9,193 nt of DNA from Candidatus Zixiibacteriota bacterium (GCA_023132995.1 JAGLXI010000136.1:1-9193), one strand, 5' to 3'. Shown: positions 1 through 6,213, counted from the first letter of the stretch. The notes: generated by a model not told the origin, from the sequence alone. Program-made: numbers and translations.

Positions 1-1097
1 GCATGCTCGATGATATTTTCCAACTCTCTGATATTGCCGGGGTATTCATAATCCATCAGGACCGCCAGCGCATCAGGTGAAATGTCCGAGATATACTTCT
101 TCTTGAGATTATTAAAACGGCGGATGAAGTGATCGATCAGCAGAGGGATGTCTTCCTTGCGCTCGCGAAGCGGTGGTAACTTGATGCGAACCACGTTTAT
201 TCGGTAGTACAGATCCTGCCGAAACTCTCCTTTACTGACAAGCTTTTCGATATCCCTGTTAGTTGCGGTAACAATACGAACATCAGCCTGGACCGATTCC
301 GTGGCGCCCAGCGGCTCATATGTTCTCTCCTGAATAACCCGTAGCAACCGCACCTGCAACGCGGGAGAAATATCAGCGATTTCGTCAAGAAATATCGTCC
401 CGGCGTCGGCCATCGCAAAACGACCCGGTTTGTCTTTGCGAGCGTCGGTAAACGCGCCGGCCTTGTAGCCAAAAAGCTCCGATTCGAGAAGTGTGTCCGG
501 GAGTGCTCCACAGTTGACCGCCACGATCGGTTTGTCCTTCCGGTGGGAAAGATTGTGCAGGGCGCGGGCGACCAGTTCCTTGCCGGTGCCGCTTTCACCT
601 TCGATAAGAACCGTGCTGTCGCTTTGGGCAATGCTTGGAAGGATATTGAAAAGCTGCGACATCTTGTTGCTCTTGCTTACAATGTCGTTAAAGGAGTATT
701 TCTTTTCCAGTTCCCGCCTGAGCTCCTCAATCGCGCTTAAGTCCCTGAATGTCTCCACTCCGCCGATAGTATTTCCGCTTTTGTCTTTCAGGACGGCTGT
801 TGAAATACTGATGGGGACTCTCTCTCCATCGGCATCGATAATATAGACCGCGCGGTTGACTACTGCCCCCCCGGTCTCGAATGTCTCTTTGAGAGCGCAG
901 TTTGTTTCGCAGATTGACGCATGGAACACGTCGCAGCACCGCTGGCCGATAGCTTCTTCCTTCAGGATGCCGGTGATTTCCTCCGCGGCCCTGTTGAAGG
1001 AAGTAATCCGCCACTCGCGGTCGACGGTAAAGACTCCGTCGGCTATGGAGTCGAGGATAGTCCTGGTTACATCATCATCTTTGCGTCTGTCAGCCAT
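1..1097 (-). CDS. PAS-domain sigma-54 dependent transcriptional activator (partial, C-terminus outside window)
   Basis: This is a bacterial enhancer-binding protein that would use ATP hydrolysis to open sigma-54 RNA polymerase promoters. I read 365 residues from an ATG at 1097; the frame stays open to base 1, so the rest of the AAA+ domain and any DNA-binding HTH lie outside. A PAS domain covers about residues 10-120 and holds a cysteine cluster (C54, C55, C63, C67), which is seen in related PAS/sigma-54 regulators and may sense redox state or a metal. A short helical linker follows (about 121-145). The AAA+ domain shows Walker A GESGTGK (167-173), a GAFTDA loop (214-219) in place of canonical GAFTGA, Walker B GTIFLDE (233-239), the arginine-finger region FRQDLYYR (292-299) and a sensor-2 region with YPGNIRELEN (352-361). 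An in-frame TGA lies eight codons upstream of the ATG, so the start is constrained. A GGAG sits only one base before the ATG, so ribosome-site spacing is poor. The target genes cannot be named from this window. Confidence 0.95.
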   Translation of the reverse strand, partial: MADRRKDDDVTRTILDSIADGVFTVDREWRITSFNRAAEEITGILKEEAIGQRCCDVFHASICETNCALKETFETGGAVVNRAVYIIDADGERVPISISTAVLKDKSGNTIGGVETFRDLSAIEELRRELEKKYSFNDIVSKSNKMSQLFNILPSIAQSDSTVLIEGESGTGKELVARALHNLSHRKDKPIVAVNCGALPDTLLESELFGYKAGAFTDARKDKPGRFAMADAGTIFLDEIADISPALQVRLLRVIQERTYEPLGATESVQADVRIVTATNRDIEKLVSKGEFRQDLYYRINVVRIKLPPLRERKEDIPLLIDHFIRRFNNLKKKYISDISPDALAVLMDYEYPGNIRELENIIEH

Positions 1098-1134
1098 ACT
1101 CCAAATACACCACAGAGTTCAATATCCATTAGAT

Positions 1135-1163
1135 ACTATATATCATGCGTTGCAGATATGCAA
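1135..1163 (-). promoter_or_regulatory. Candidate sigma-70 promoter of the sigma-54 regulator, overlapped by a palindrome
   Basis: On the minus strand a -10 hexamer TATAGT (1140-1135, five of six consensus) lies 17 bases after TTGCAT (1163-1158, three of six). It is placed about 38 bases upstream of the regulator ATG. A perfect inverted repeat, GTTGCA-N4-TGCAAC (1149-1164), covers the -35 hexamer and part of the spacer, which is where a repressor or autoregulatory site would act. The promoter call is inference from hexamer match and spacing only. Confidence 0.45.
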
Positions 1164-1164
1164 C
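1149..1164. repeat. Perfect inverted repeat GTTGCA-GATA-TGCAAC, possible operator
   Basis: Six-base perfect arms (1149-1154 and 1159-1164) are separated by GATA. The repeat overlaps the proposed -35 box of the regulator gene. The short arms would suit a dimeric DNA-binding protein better than an RNA hairpin. No binding protein can be identified from the sequence. Confidence 0.4.
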
Positions 1165-1229
1165 CCTTGTTTGAAGCGACAGGTTTCATCAATCGAAATC
1201 GAAGTTCTTTGAACAACGAGGATCTCTAA

Positions 1230-1436
1230 CAGGTTGTTGAAAAACATGGAATAGAATGCAAAACAACAACTGTTTTCCATTACATGTCATTCCCGCGGAA
1301 GCGGGAATCCACTGGTATCAACGACTTCCTGGATGCCCGCCTTCGCGGGCATGACAAAGAAGGTGAATACGCACGTCCGCTCATATGACGAATCAGTCAG
1401 CTTCCAAGTATAACAAAATGCTTTTTCAACAACCCG
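1230..1436. mobile_element. MITE-like element with 13-15 bp terminal inverted repeats
   Basis: A 207-bp non-coding element is bounded by GGTTGTTGAAAAA at 1232-1244 and its exact reverse complement at 1422-1434. The repeats extend to 15 bp with one mismatch (1230-1244 against 1422-1436). The sequence CTAA occurs immediately outside both ends (1226-1229 and 1437-1440), which is consistent with a 4-bp target-site duplication. No open reading frame inside could encode a transposase, so the element would be non-autonomous and mobilised in trans by an IS with matching ends. The interior holds the nested inverted repeats described separately. It lies between the divergently oriented regulator and umuD. 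The IS family that supplies the ends cannot be named with confidence. Confidence 0.65.
1286..1356. repeat. Inverted pair of 27-bp palindromic repeats inside the MITE
   Basis: The arm at 1286-1312 and the arm at 1330-1356 are reverse complements at 23 of 27 positions, separated by 17 bases. Each arm is itself a palindrome: ATTCCCGC-GGAA-GCGGGAAT at 1290-1309 and ATGCCCGC-CTTC-GCGGGCAT at 1333-1352. The first fits the pattern ATTCCC-N8-GGGAAT known from the neisserial dRS3 repeat, and GTCATTCCCGC-type repeats are dispersed in many bacterial genomes. In RNA the pair could fold as two small hairpins or one long one. Relatedness to dRS3 is similarity of pattern only. Confidence 0.7.
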
Positions 1437-1549
1437 CTAAAGTCATTTATCAAGTGAATCGACTACGCCTACCCGCAGGTGAAGATTCAATACACTTTCC
1501 CCGTGCCCCCCGGACGAAGAGAATACCAAAACTTATACGGGAAATGTGA

Positions 1550-1578
1550 TTGTCATACCCCGGGAACCAGAGTTATCG
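1550..1578 (+). promoter_or_regulatory. Candidate umuDC promoter with partial LexA-like site
   Basis: TTGTCA (1550-1555) and TTATCG (1573-1578) are 17 bases apart and lie about 33 bases before the preferred umuD start. A GAAC-N4-GTTA dyad (1564-1575) overlaps the downstream hexamer. It resembles the GAAC-N4-GTTC core of Gram-positive-type SOS boxes but lacks the final C. umuDC operons are normally LexA-repressed, so an operator is expected here, but the LexA motif of this lineage is not known to me and the match is weak. Confidence 0.25.
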
Positions 1579-1610
1579 TTTTAGTAAAGATGATTGAGGA
1601 TGTGCAAATA

Positions 1611-2045
1611 ATGAGGTTAATCAGAGAATCCATCATACCGGTTAGACAAGAATCATTGCCCATAAACTCACCATTGTTTGTCACGCCGGTACCGGCCGGG
1701 TTTCCCTCACCGGCTGACGATTATCTTGAAAATCAGTTAGACTTAAACAAACACCTCATTCGGCATCCAGCCGCGACATTTTTTGTTCGTGTGGTGGGTG
1801 ACTCCATGATCGGCGCCGGAATCCATTCGGGGGATATGTTTATCGTCGACCGGTCGTTGGAACCGGAGGAAAACAAGGTCGTCATTGCGATACTTAATGG
1901 AGAATTTACGGTTAAGCGATTGAAAAAACAAAAAGGGGAATTGCTGTTGGTTCCGGAAAACGATGCCCATCAACCAGTTTTTGTTGAGGATGGAACTGAG
2001 CTTGAAATCTGGGGGATAGTCACCACGGTCATCCATCCTGTATAA
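1611..2045 (+). CDS. umuD: UmuD, S24-family self-cleaving accessory subunit of DNA polymerase V
   Basis: UmuD is activated by RecA-filament-stimulated self-cleavage to UmuD', which joins UmuC to form the translesion polymerase Pol V. From the ATG at 1611 the protein has 144 residues, close to the usual UmuD size. The cleavage site is A29-G30 in VPAGFPSPADDY, followed by the conserved LDLN..LI.HP..T segment. The catalytic dyad is Ser65 (in GDSM) and Lys102 (in EFTVKR). I chose 1611 because it gives a normal-length N-terminal arm and has GAGG 11 bases upstream. The same frame is open back to an ATG at 1479 and has another ATG at 1590, but the extra residues do not resemble UmuD. umuC follows after 26 bases, so the two are almost certainly cotranscribed. 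SOS control through LexA is expected from the family, not proven here. Confidence 0.93.
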   Translation: MRLIRESIIPVRQESLPINSPLFVTPVPAGFPSPADDYLENQLDLNKHLIRHPAATFFVRVVGDSMIGAGIHSGDMFIVDRSLEPEENKVVIAILNGEFTVKRLKKQKGELLLVPENDAHQPVFVEDGTELEIWGIVTTVIHPV

Positions 2046-2058
2046 CTTTCCCCGTCTC

Positions 2059-2065
2059 GGGAAGG
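2059..2065 (+). promoter_or_regulatory. Ribosome binding site of umuC
   Basis: GGGAAGG lies six bases before the umuC ATG at 2072, inside the 26-base gap after the umuD stop. It supports this start codon and independent translation initiation of umuC on the shared transcript. Confidence 0.6.
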
Positions 2066-2071
2066 CGATTT

Positions 2072-3403
2072 ATGTTCTCAACTACAACAACGGCAATCAC
2101 GCTCCCACCCGATGCTCGCAATCGGTGTTTTACCCTGGTCGACTGTAACAACTTCTATGCTTCCTGTGAACGGGTTTTTGATCCAAAGCTGAAAAAACAG
2201 CCGGTGATAGTGCTGTCCAACAATGACGGGTGTATTGTGGCGCGTTCCGAGGAAGCTAAGGCTCTGGGAATAGGCATGGGGGAACCGTTTTTTCGGTGCC
2301 GAGATATTATCGAAAAACATGGCATTCATGTTTTCTCTTCCAATTACACCCTGTACGGCAACATGTCCGAGCGGGTGATGAATACACTGACGCAATTCAC
2401 GTTGGAAATGGAGATTTATTCTATTGATGAAGCGTTTCTCGATTTAAGCGGCTGTGACCATCTCGATAAGCATGGCGATCTGACCGAATATGCCCGCACC
2501 ATCCGCGCCACCGTGAGGCAATGGACCGGTATTCCGGTATCGATTGGTATCGGCCGCACCAAAACGCTGGCCAAAGTGGCCAACCGGCTGGCGAAAAAAT
2601 CAGCCCGGGCTATGGGTGTGCTTAATCTGGTTGATTCACCGTACATGGACAAGGCGCTGGAACGGGTCTGTATTGCCGATGTCTGGGGAATAGGCCGGCG
2701 GAGCGTAAAGAAACTGAAAGAGAAAGGGGTGACTAACGCCCGGCAGTTGCGGGATATCGATGACCGGCTTATCCGCAAGCAGATGGGGATAGTCGGCCTG
2801 CGTCTGGTATATGAACTGCGGGGGATATCATGCCTTTCGCTTGAGACCTGCCCGCCGCCGCGTAAGGGGATTATGTCGTCGCGTTCGTTTGGACGGAAGG
2901 TTGAATCGCCGGAGGAGTTGAAAGAGGCGGTGACGGCTTATGTTACCAAGGCGGCGGTCAAGCTCAGGGAACAGAACCTGGCGGCGCAGGTGTTAACCGT
3001 TTTTCTAACGACCAACCCTTACAGCAGAGATGACGGGCAGTACAGCAACTCGATTGTGCTTCATCTGCCGACAGCAATCAATAATACAGTCGAGTTGATT
3101 CGCTATGCCGTGCAGGGGATTGAGCGGATTTTCAAGAAAGGCTTCCGGTACAAAAAAGCCGGCGTGATGCTCGATGAACTCATTCCGGCCGGCCAGATAC
3201 AGACAACCCTGTTTGACCGGGGCAATGCCGGACGTAATAAAAAACTGACGGAGGTGATTGATATGGTGAATGACATAATGGGTTCGGGAACGCTCAAGTA
3301 TGCCGCCCAGGGTTCAGCACAACCATGGAGCGGCAAATGTAAAAACCTCAGCCCGCGCTACACCACCAACTGGAAAGAACTGCTAACGGTAAGTGCAGAT
3401 TAA
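2072..3403 (+). CDS. umuC: UmuC, Y-family translesion DNA polymerase (Pol V catalytic subunit)
   Basis: This 443-residue protein is the catalytic subunit of DNA polymerase V, which copies past damaged template bases at the cost of mutations. The palm/finger region starts with FTLVDCNNFYASCERVF (metal ligand D24) and continues through VLSNNDGCIVARS (about 47-59). The second acidic cluster is SIDEAF with D119 and E120. A helix-hairpin-helix thumb region follows (about 200-235: VWGIGRRSVKKLKEKGV), then the little-finger domain. QTTLFD (377-382) matches the beta-clamp binding motif QxxLF. The conserved C-terminal SPRYTTNW segment is present, so the protein looks complete and active. The N-terminus is about 15-20 residues longer than in the E. 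coli protein. The gene lies in an operon with umuD and is flanked by mobile-element remains on both sides, which fits transfer as a unit. Confidence 0.96.
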   Translation: MFSTTTTAITLPPDARNRCFTLVDCNNFYASCERVFDPKLKKQPVIVLSNNDGCIVARSEEAKALGIGMGEPFFRCRDIIEKHGIHVFSSNYTLYGNMSERVMNTLTQFTLEMEIYSIDEAFLDLSGCDHLDKHGDLTEYARTIRATVRQWTGIPVSIGIGRTKTLAKVANRLAKKSARAMGVLNLVDSPYMDKALERVCIADVWGIGRRSVKKLKEKGVTNARQLRDIDDRLIRKQMGIVGLRLVYELRGISCLSLETCPPPRKGIMSSRSFGRKVESPEELKEAVTAYVTKAAVKLREQNLAAQVLTVFLTTNPYSRDDGQYSNSIVLHLPTAINNTVELIRYAVQGIERIFKKGFRYKKAGVMLDELIPAGQIQTTLFDRGNAGRNKKLTEVIDMVNDIMGSGTLKYAAQGSAQPWSGKCKNLSPRYTTNWKELLTVSAD

Positions 3404-3427
3404 GTCTTGGGCTTCTCTAAATCGCCG

Positions 3428-3458
3428 CTGGAAGTCAAGTTTCCTATCAGTTTTTTTT
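3428..3458 (+). terminator. Weak Rho-independent terminator candidate after umuC
   Basis: A small stem GGAA/TTCC (3430-3433 with 3441-3444), with two further pairs CT/AG across a bulge, is followed directly by eight T residues (3451-3458). The stem is short and AT-rich, so the T-run is the stronger part of the evidence. It lies 25 bases after the umuC stop, where a terminator is expected. Confidence 0.35.
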
Positions 3459-3679
3459 AACCAGCACGTTTCATTTAGATTCTGAGGTTTACCGAGAGGA
3501 TGGCTCAATCGGTCACTCAGGCTTCTCTACGCGGTCTCAGCCGCAGGATGGAATCGGAGTGGGAGCCTCACGCTTGACACACGGGATATTACTCTCAAAC
3601 CCCAATCGAGGTCATCCCACAACGAAACTAATTGATCTATCTTCCGTTTTTCTCTCAGTTCTCAGTTCACAACAACAGA
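3459..3679. other. Non-coding stretch downstream of the IS110 remnant, with imperfect repeats
   Basis: No convincing gene lies here. An imperfect direct repeat is present: AGGATGG-CTC-AATCGG at 3497-3512 and AGGATGG-AATCGG at 3545-3557, differing by a three-base insertion. A second ten-base repeat, GGCTTCTCTA, occurs at 3410-3419 and 3520-3529. Relative to the transposase remnant, which reads leftwards, this is its 3' flank, so part of it may be the old IS end. The IS boundary itself could not be located. Confidence 0.3.
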
Positions 3680-3982
3680 CTACGCCATGACCGGATCAAA
3701 ACACTCTCTGGTTATCCACATGGCATACAAAAGACAAGCCAGCTTGCGCGCCACCGCCACACGAGCTTTACCAAAGCCCTTCCCCTTCTGAAGACGCAAT
3801 CCCCACTCCTTGAGCCTACTTCGTCGTTTCACCCGCGTCCACAACACCGTCGCCAATTCGACCAGCAACGACCGTAACAAACCATCTCCTTCTTTGGTGA
3901 TACGACCCAGGTAGCGCGTCTCCCCAGATTCGTACACTCGCGGCACAAGCCCAAGATAGGCCGCTACCTGATCGCTAAGCAT
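3680..3982 (-). pseudogene. IS110-family transposase remnant (C-terminal fragment)
   Basis: About 100 residues match the C-terminal Transposase_20 (IS116/IS110/IS902) domain: VAAYLGLVPRVYESG followed by YLGRITKEGDGLLRSLLVELA and a terminal region rich in K and R ending CLLYAMWITRECF. Intact IS110 transposases are roughly 300-400 residues, with an N-terminal DEDD RuvC-like domain; that half is missing. Upstream of the ATG the frame meets a TAG within five codons and shows no transposase similarity, so the break is close to 3980. The conserved serine of the SG motif (S19 here) is retained, but without the DEDD domain the protein cannot be an active recombinase. It sits between umuC and the end of the ECF operon. 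Its ATG is probably accidental. Confidence 0.85.
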
Positions 3983-4011
3983 TTCGGGGACAGGCTAAGA
4001 AACACAAGTCG

Positions 4012-4028
4012 GCCTCAAGCTTGGAGGC
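4012..4028 (-). terminator. Weak hairpin after the anti-sigma gene, possible operon terminator
   Basis: On the minus strand GCCTC (4028-4024) can pair with GAGGC (4016-4012) around a seven-base loop, followed by a modestly T-rich stretch (GTGTTTCTT). It lies about 50 bases after the anti-sigma stop. The stem is only five pairs and the T-tract is interrupted, so termination here is uncertain. Confidence 0.2.
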
Positions 4029-4080
4029 ATCACGGGGAGGCCGCTCTACATTGCCTGCCCGATGCCCTGACGTGTCCTTC

Positions 4081-4572
4081 TTAGTTTCCCGCCAGGGCTG
4101 ATTTACCTCTCGCAATGATCTTGAGACCTTCCGGAGAAAACCTCAGCCCCGAGGCAATTACCGGCCGCTGCCGCGACATCATACCGAGGGAGGCTTCGAA
4201 CACCCCCGGCATCGTTTGCTGATCCTTGTCCGGTCCGGAAATAAGCGTCTGGGCGCCGTATCCTGAGAAGAAAATCACCAGCACCGCCGCAACTCGTATG
4301 ATAAGCCCGGTTATCCCGTGAGTTTTGTTTGCCCCGCTCGATTTGGCGGCCAGGCGGCGATAGACCGCGTTTTCCAGGCGGAGCTTCTCGATGTCTGTCA
4401 GGCTGTCTGAGCCGGTCGGCGACAACATCGTCACCACGTCCGAGAGTTTCTCAAGCTCGGCCCGGCAATCCGGGCAGACCTTGAGGTGCCCTTCGAGCTT
4501 GTCACGTTCAGACGAATCCAGGTCTCCCGCGGCATACATGGGCAGCGCGTCTTTGTATCGTTTGCAGTTCAT
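4081..4572 (-). CDS. Zinc-finger (ZAS) membrane anti-sigma factor
   Basis: This 163-residue protein is the likely inhibitor of the ECF sigma factor encoded just before it. The N-terminal cytoplasmic part carries the zinc-binding anti-sigma signature: C3 and the H29-x3-C33-x2-C36 motif in HLKVCPDCRAEL. A charged linker follows, then one predicted membrane segment at about 88-108 (LIIRVAAVLVIFFSGYG). The remaining 55 residues would lie in the periplasm and show no domain I recognise. That short outer part could be a sensing tail controlled by proteolysis. The ATG overlaps the sigma stop as ATGA, and a strong AAAGGAGG site lies five bases upstream inside the sigma gene, so the two are translationally coupled and made at a fixed ratio. 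Confidence 0.9.
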   Translation of the reverse strand: MNCKRYKDALPMYAAGDLDSSERDKLEGHLKVCPDCRAELEKLSDVVTMLSPTGSDSLTDIEKLRLENAVYRRLAAKSSGANKTHGITGLIIRVAAVLVIFFSGYGAQTLISGPDKDQQTMPGVFEASLGMMSRQRPVIASGLRFSPEGLKIIARGKSALAGN

Positions 4573-5084
4573 GTTTCCTCCTTTCCGGGGACACTGTCCA
4601 GTTGCTTCTTGAGATTCTGCAGCCCCCGGGCAATGTGTACCCTAACCGACGCCTGCGATATCAGCATGGCGGCGGCGATCTCGGCGATGGTCAGTTCGCT
4701 GAAGAACCGCAGGGCCAGGGCCTCTCTCTGTCTATCCGCGAGAGAGCCGAGAGCTTCGTTGAGGCGGGCAGCCGTCTCTTCCGATTCCAATAGCAGGTCC
4801 GGCCGCCCCGGGTTGGCGGGGGCAAGCTCCTGCCTGAGCCATTCCGCCTTCGCCTCTCGCCGGGAAAGGTCTCGTTTGAAGTTCAGGGCCGTGTTGTAGG
4901 CCGAGCGAAAGAGGTAGGGCCTGAGGCGGGTCCTGTCCCTGAGGCGTCCCGGTTGTAGCAGGACTTTCACGAAGACATCCTGGGTGAGGTCCATAGCTTG
5001 TTCCCGGTCGCCCACGATCCGGTATACGAGGCGGAACAGCCCGCCGGAGAACTCCCGGACGGCGCTTGAAATATCGTCTGTCAC
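4569..5084 (-). CDS. ECF (group 4) RNA polymerase sigma factor
   Basis: With the GTG start at 5084 this is a 171-residue ECF sigma factor, a normal length for the family. Region 2 covers about residues 12-75, with DLTQDVFVKVL (32-42) and RPYLFRSAYNTALNFKRD (55-72) for core binding and -10 recognition. Region 4 covers about 105-161, with the helix-turn-helix LTIAEIAAAMLISQASVRVHI (131-151) for the -35 element. The open frame extends upstream to an ATG at 5198, but that would overlap the lipoprotein gene by 73 bases and adds residues unlike any sigma factor. The GTG at 5084 has GAGG eight bases upstream; another GTG at 5096 is possible. It lies 41 bases after the lipoprotein stop and overlaps the anti-sigma start by four bases. 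Autoregulation is common in this class but no matching promoter motif was found. Confidence 0.92.
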   Translation of the reverse strand: MTDDISSAVREFSGGLFRLVYRIVGDREQAMDLTQDVFVKVLLQPGRLRDRTRLRPYLFRSAYNTALNFKRDLSRREAKAEWLRQELAPANPGRPDLLLESEETAARLNEALGSLADRQREALALRFFSELTIAEIAAAMLISQASVRVHIARGLQNLKKQLDSVPGKEET

Positions 5085-5125
5085 TTCGGTCCTCACGCGT
5101 GTCGGCGGTTCATGCTGCCGGCAGC

Positions 5126-6160
5126 CTAAGACTCGACCACCGACAGGGCATAGAGACGAATGTCCTTGTCGTGCAGGTCTTCGCCTTCGAAGTACCATTG
5201 CACCGTGGCCGGCTCCTCCGGGTCGATATGGCCGTTGGTCTCAATGACCTTGCCCGGCAGATTCAGGCCGACACCGAAGTCATGGGAACCCAGAGCCTCG
5301 GTCACGTCGTAATCGAGCGTCACCATCTGAAACAGTTCGGTGTAGCTCCGCTGAGCCTCGGCCCGGTCCGGCCCGACGACCGATGAAAAGTACCTGGCGA
5401 ACTGATGATGCAGTTCTTCCTTGAGTCTGTCAAGCTCCTCACCGATGGAATCATCATCCTTACCCGCGATGCCGAGCATCCTCACCGGCGTGACAACGCT
5501 CTCAATGTATGACGCGGCCCAGGTCTCGATGTCGGTTCCGGTCGAGGCCGCGATATCTCCCTTGCGAATCAGCGCCCCTAATGTCTCCCAGAGAAGCCGC
5601 CAGTGGACGTATCCGAAAGCAGCCCCGAACTGGTCGAGGTACTTGGCCCGGTCCTCTTCGGACACCTCGAATATGCCCTTTTCCAGAACCCGGTTCTCCA
5701 GTTCCTGATCCCATGCGACCTTTTCCGCGTAATGGTAGCAATCATACTTTCGCGCCACGTATGTTCTCTTGAACTCGTAGAACGTGCGTTTGCCCTCGGT
5801 CCAGTATCTGACCTCGGTGGGAAACTGGAGGTTCACGTCCCTGTCGACTGCGTCGGGCCTGGCGTATGTGCCGGGCAGTGGTGTGCCGTACGGCACTACC
5901 AACTCCGCCTCGAGTTCCATTTTGATACTGCCGGTATCACTGGAATCGATCTCCCTCCGCAGGATGGTCCACTCCGGTTCCGACGGCAGAGCCACGGGAG
6001 GGCGGAAGCCGCTCTCGTCTCCCTTGAACTCGGCGACGATGGTAGTTGTGCCGTCCGGGTCAACGGTGATCTCTTCCGTCCGGTCAAAGCAGGATACGCA
6101 GGCAAGCGTCAGTAAGATGACCCCCACCAAGGGCGTTCTGTGCAGCACTGTCGTGTTCAT
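5126..6160 (-). CDS. Predicted lipoprotein of unknown family, first gene of the ECF operon
   Basis: A 344-residue protein with an N-terminal signal (hydrophobic residues 11-20) and the lipobox LTLAC, giving a lipidated Cys21; a second cysteine follows at C24. Past the signal no membrane segment is seen, so it should be anchored in an envelope membrane and face the periplasm or surface. Residues 28-50 (ITVDPDGTTTIVAEF) look like a beta-sandwich edge. Residues 140-260 are mainly helical and charged. The C-terminal part has LPGKVIETNG (301-310) and VQWYFEGEDL (320-329), a pattern seen in some LppM-like lipoproteins; that relation is inference. The ATG has GAGGAG about six bases upstream. It precedes the sigma gene by 41 bases, suggesting a role as sensor, regulator or target of the stress response. 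No enzymatic motif was recognised. Confidence 0.85.
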   Translation of the reverse strand: MNTTVLHRTPLVGVILLTLACVSCFDRTEEITVDPDGTTTIVAEFKGDESGFRPPVALPSEPEWTILRREIDSSDTGSIKMELEAELVVPYGTPLPGTYARPDAVDRDVNLQFPTEVRYWTEGKRTFYEFKRTYVARKYDCYHYAEKVAWDQELENRVLEKGIFEVSEEDRAKYLDQFGAAFGYVHWRLLWETLGALIRKGDIAASTGTDIETWAASYIESVVTPVRMLGIAGKDDDSIGEELDRLKEELHHQFARYFSSVVGPDRAEAQRSYTELFQMVTLDYDVTEALGSHDFGVGLNLPGKVIETNGHIDPEEPATVQWYFEGEDLHDKDIRLYALSVVES

Positions 6161-6183
6161 CGGTATCTCCTCAGCTATGGTTT

Positions 6184-6213
6184 CTTATGCCTGTTGACAC
6201 TTTCGGGCGCCAA
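6184..6213 (-). promoter_or_regulatory. Weak promoter candidate for the lipoprotein-ECF operon
   Basis: On the minus strand TTGGCG (6213-6208) and CATAAG (6189-6184) are 18 bases apart and end 23 bases before the lipoprotein ATG. Both hexamers match sigma-70 only moderately. I looked for an ECF-type promoter (GGAAC-like -35 with a CGT or GTC -10) and found no convincing one. Confidence 0.2.

Noticed and set aside
197..631. Minus-strand open frame of 144 residues
   Set aside because: It is a shifted frame of the sigma-54 regulator, whose true frame shows all AAA+ motifs.
1204..1214. GTTC-N3-GAAC dyad as the umuD LexA site
   Set aside because: It is about 400 bases upstream of umuD, beyond the MITE, and nearer the divergent regulator; spacing fits no LexA box I know.
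1479..1610. N-terminal extension of umuD from an ATG at 1479
   Set aside because: The extra 44 residues do not resemble UmuD, would more than double the arm before the cleavage site, and cover the likely promoter region.
3410..3529. Ten-base direct repeat GGCTTCTCTA as IS target duplication
   Set aside because: The copies are 110 bases apart and do not bracket the transposase remnant, so chance is a fair explanation.
5085..5198. Longer ECF sigma start at 5198
   Set aside because: It overlaps the lipoprotein gene by 73 bases and adds an arginine-rich sequence that is an out-of-frame reading of that gene.
5603..6115. Plus-strand open frame of 170 residues opposite the lipoprotein gene
   Set aside because: No recognisable domain or ribosome site, and the minus-strand gene has a lipobox and a strong Shine-Dalgarno site.
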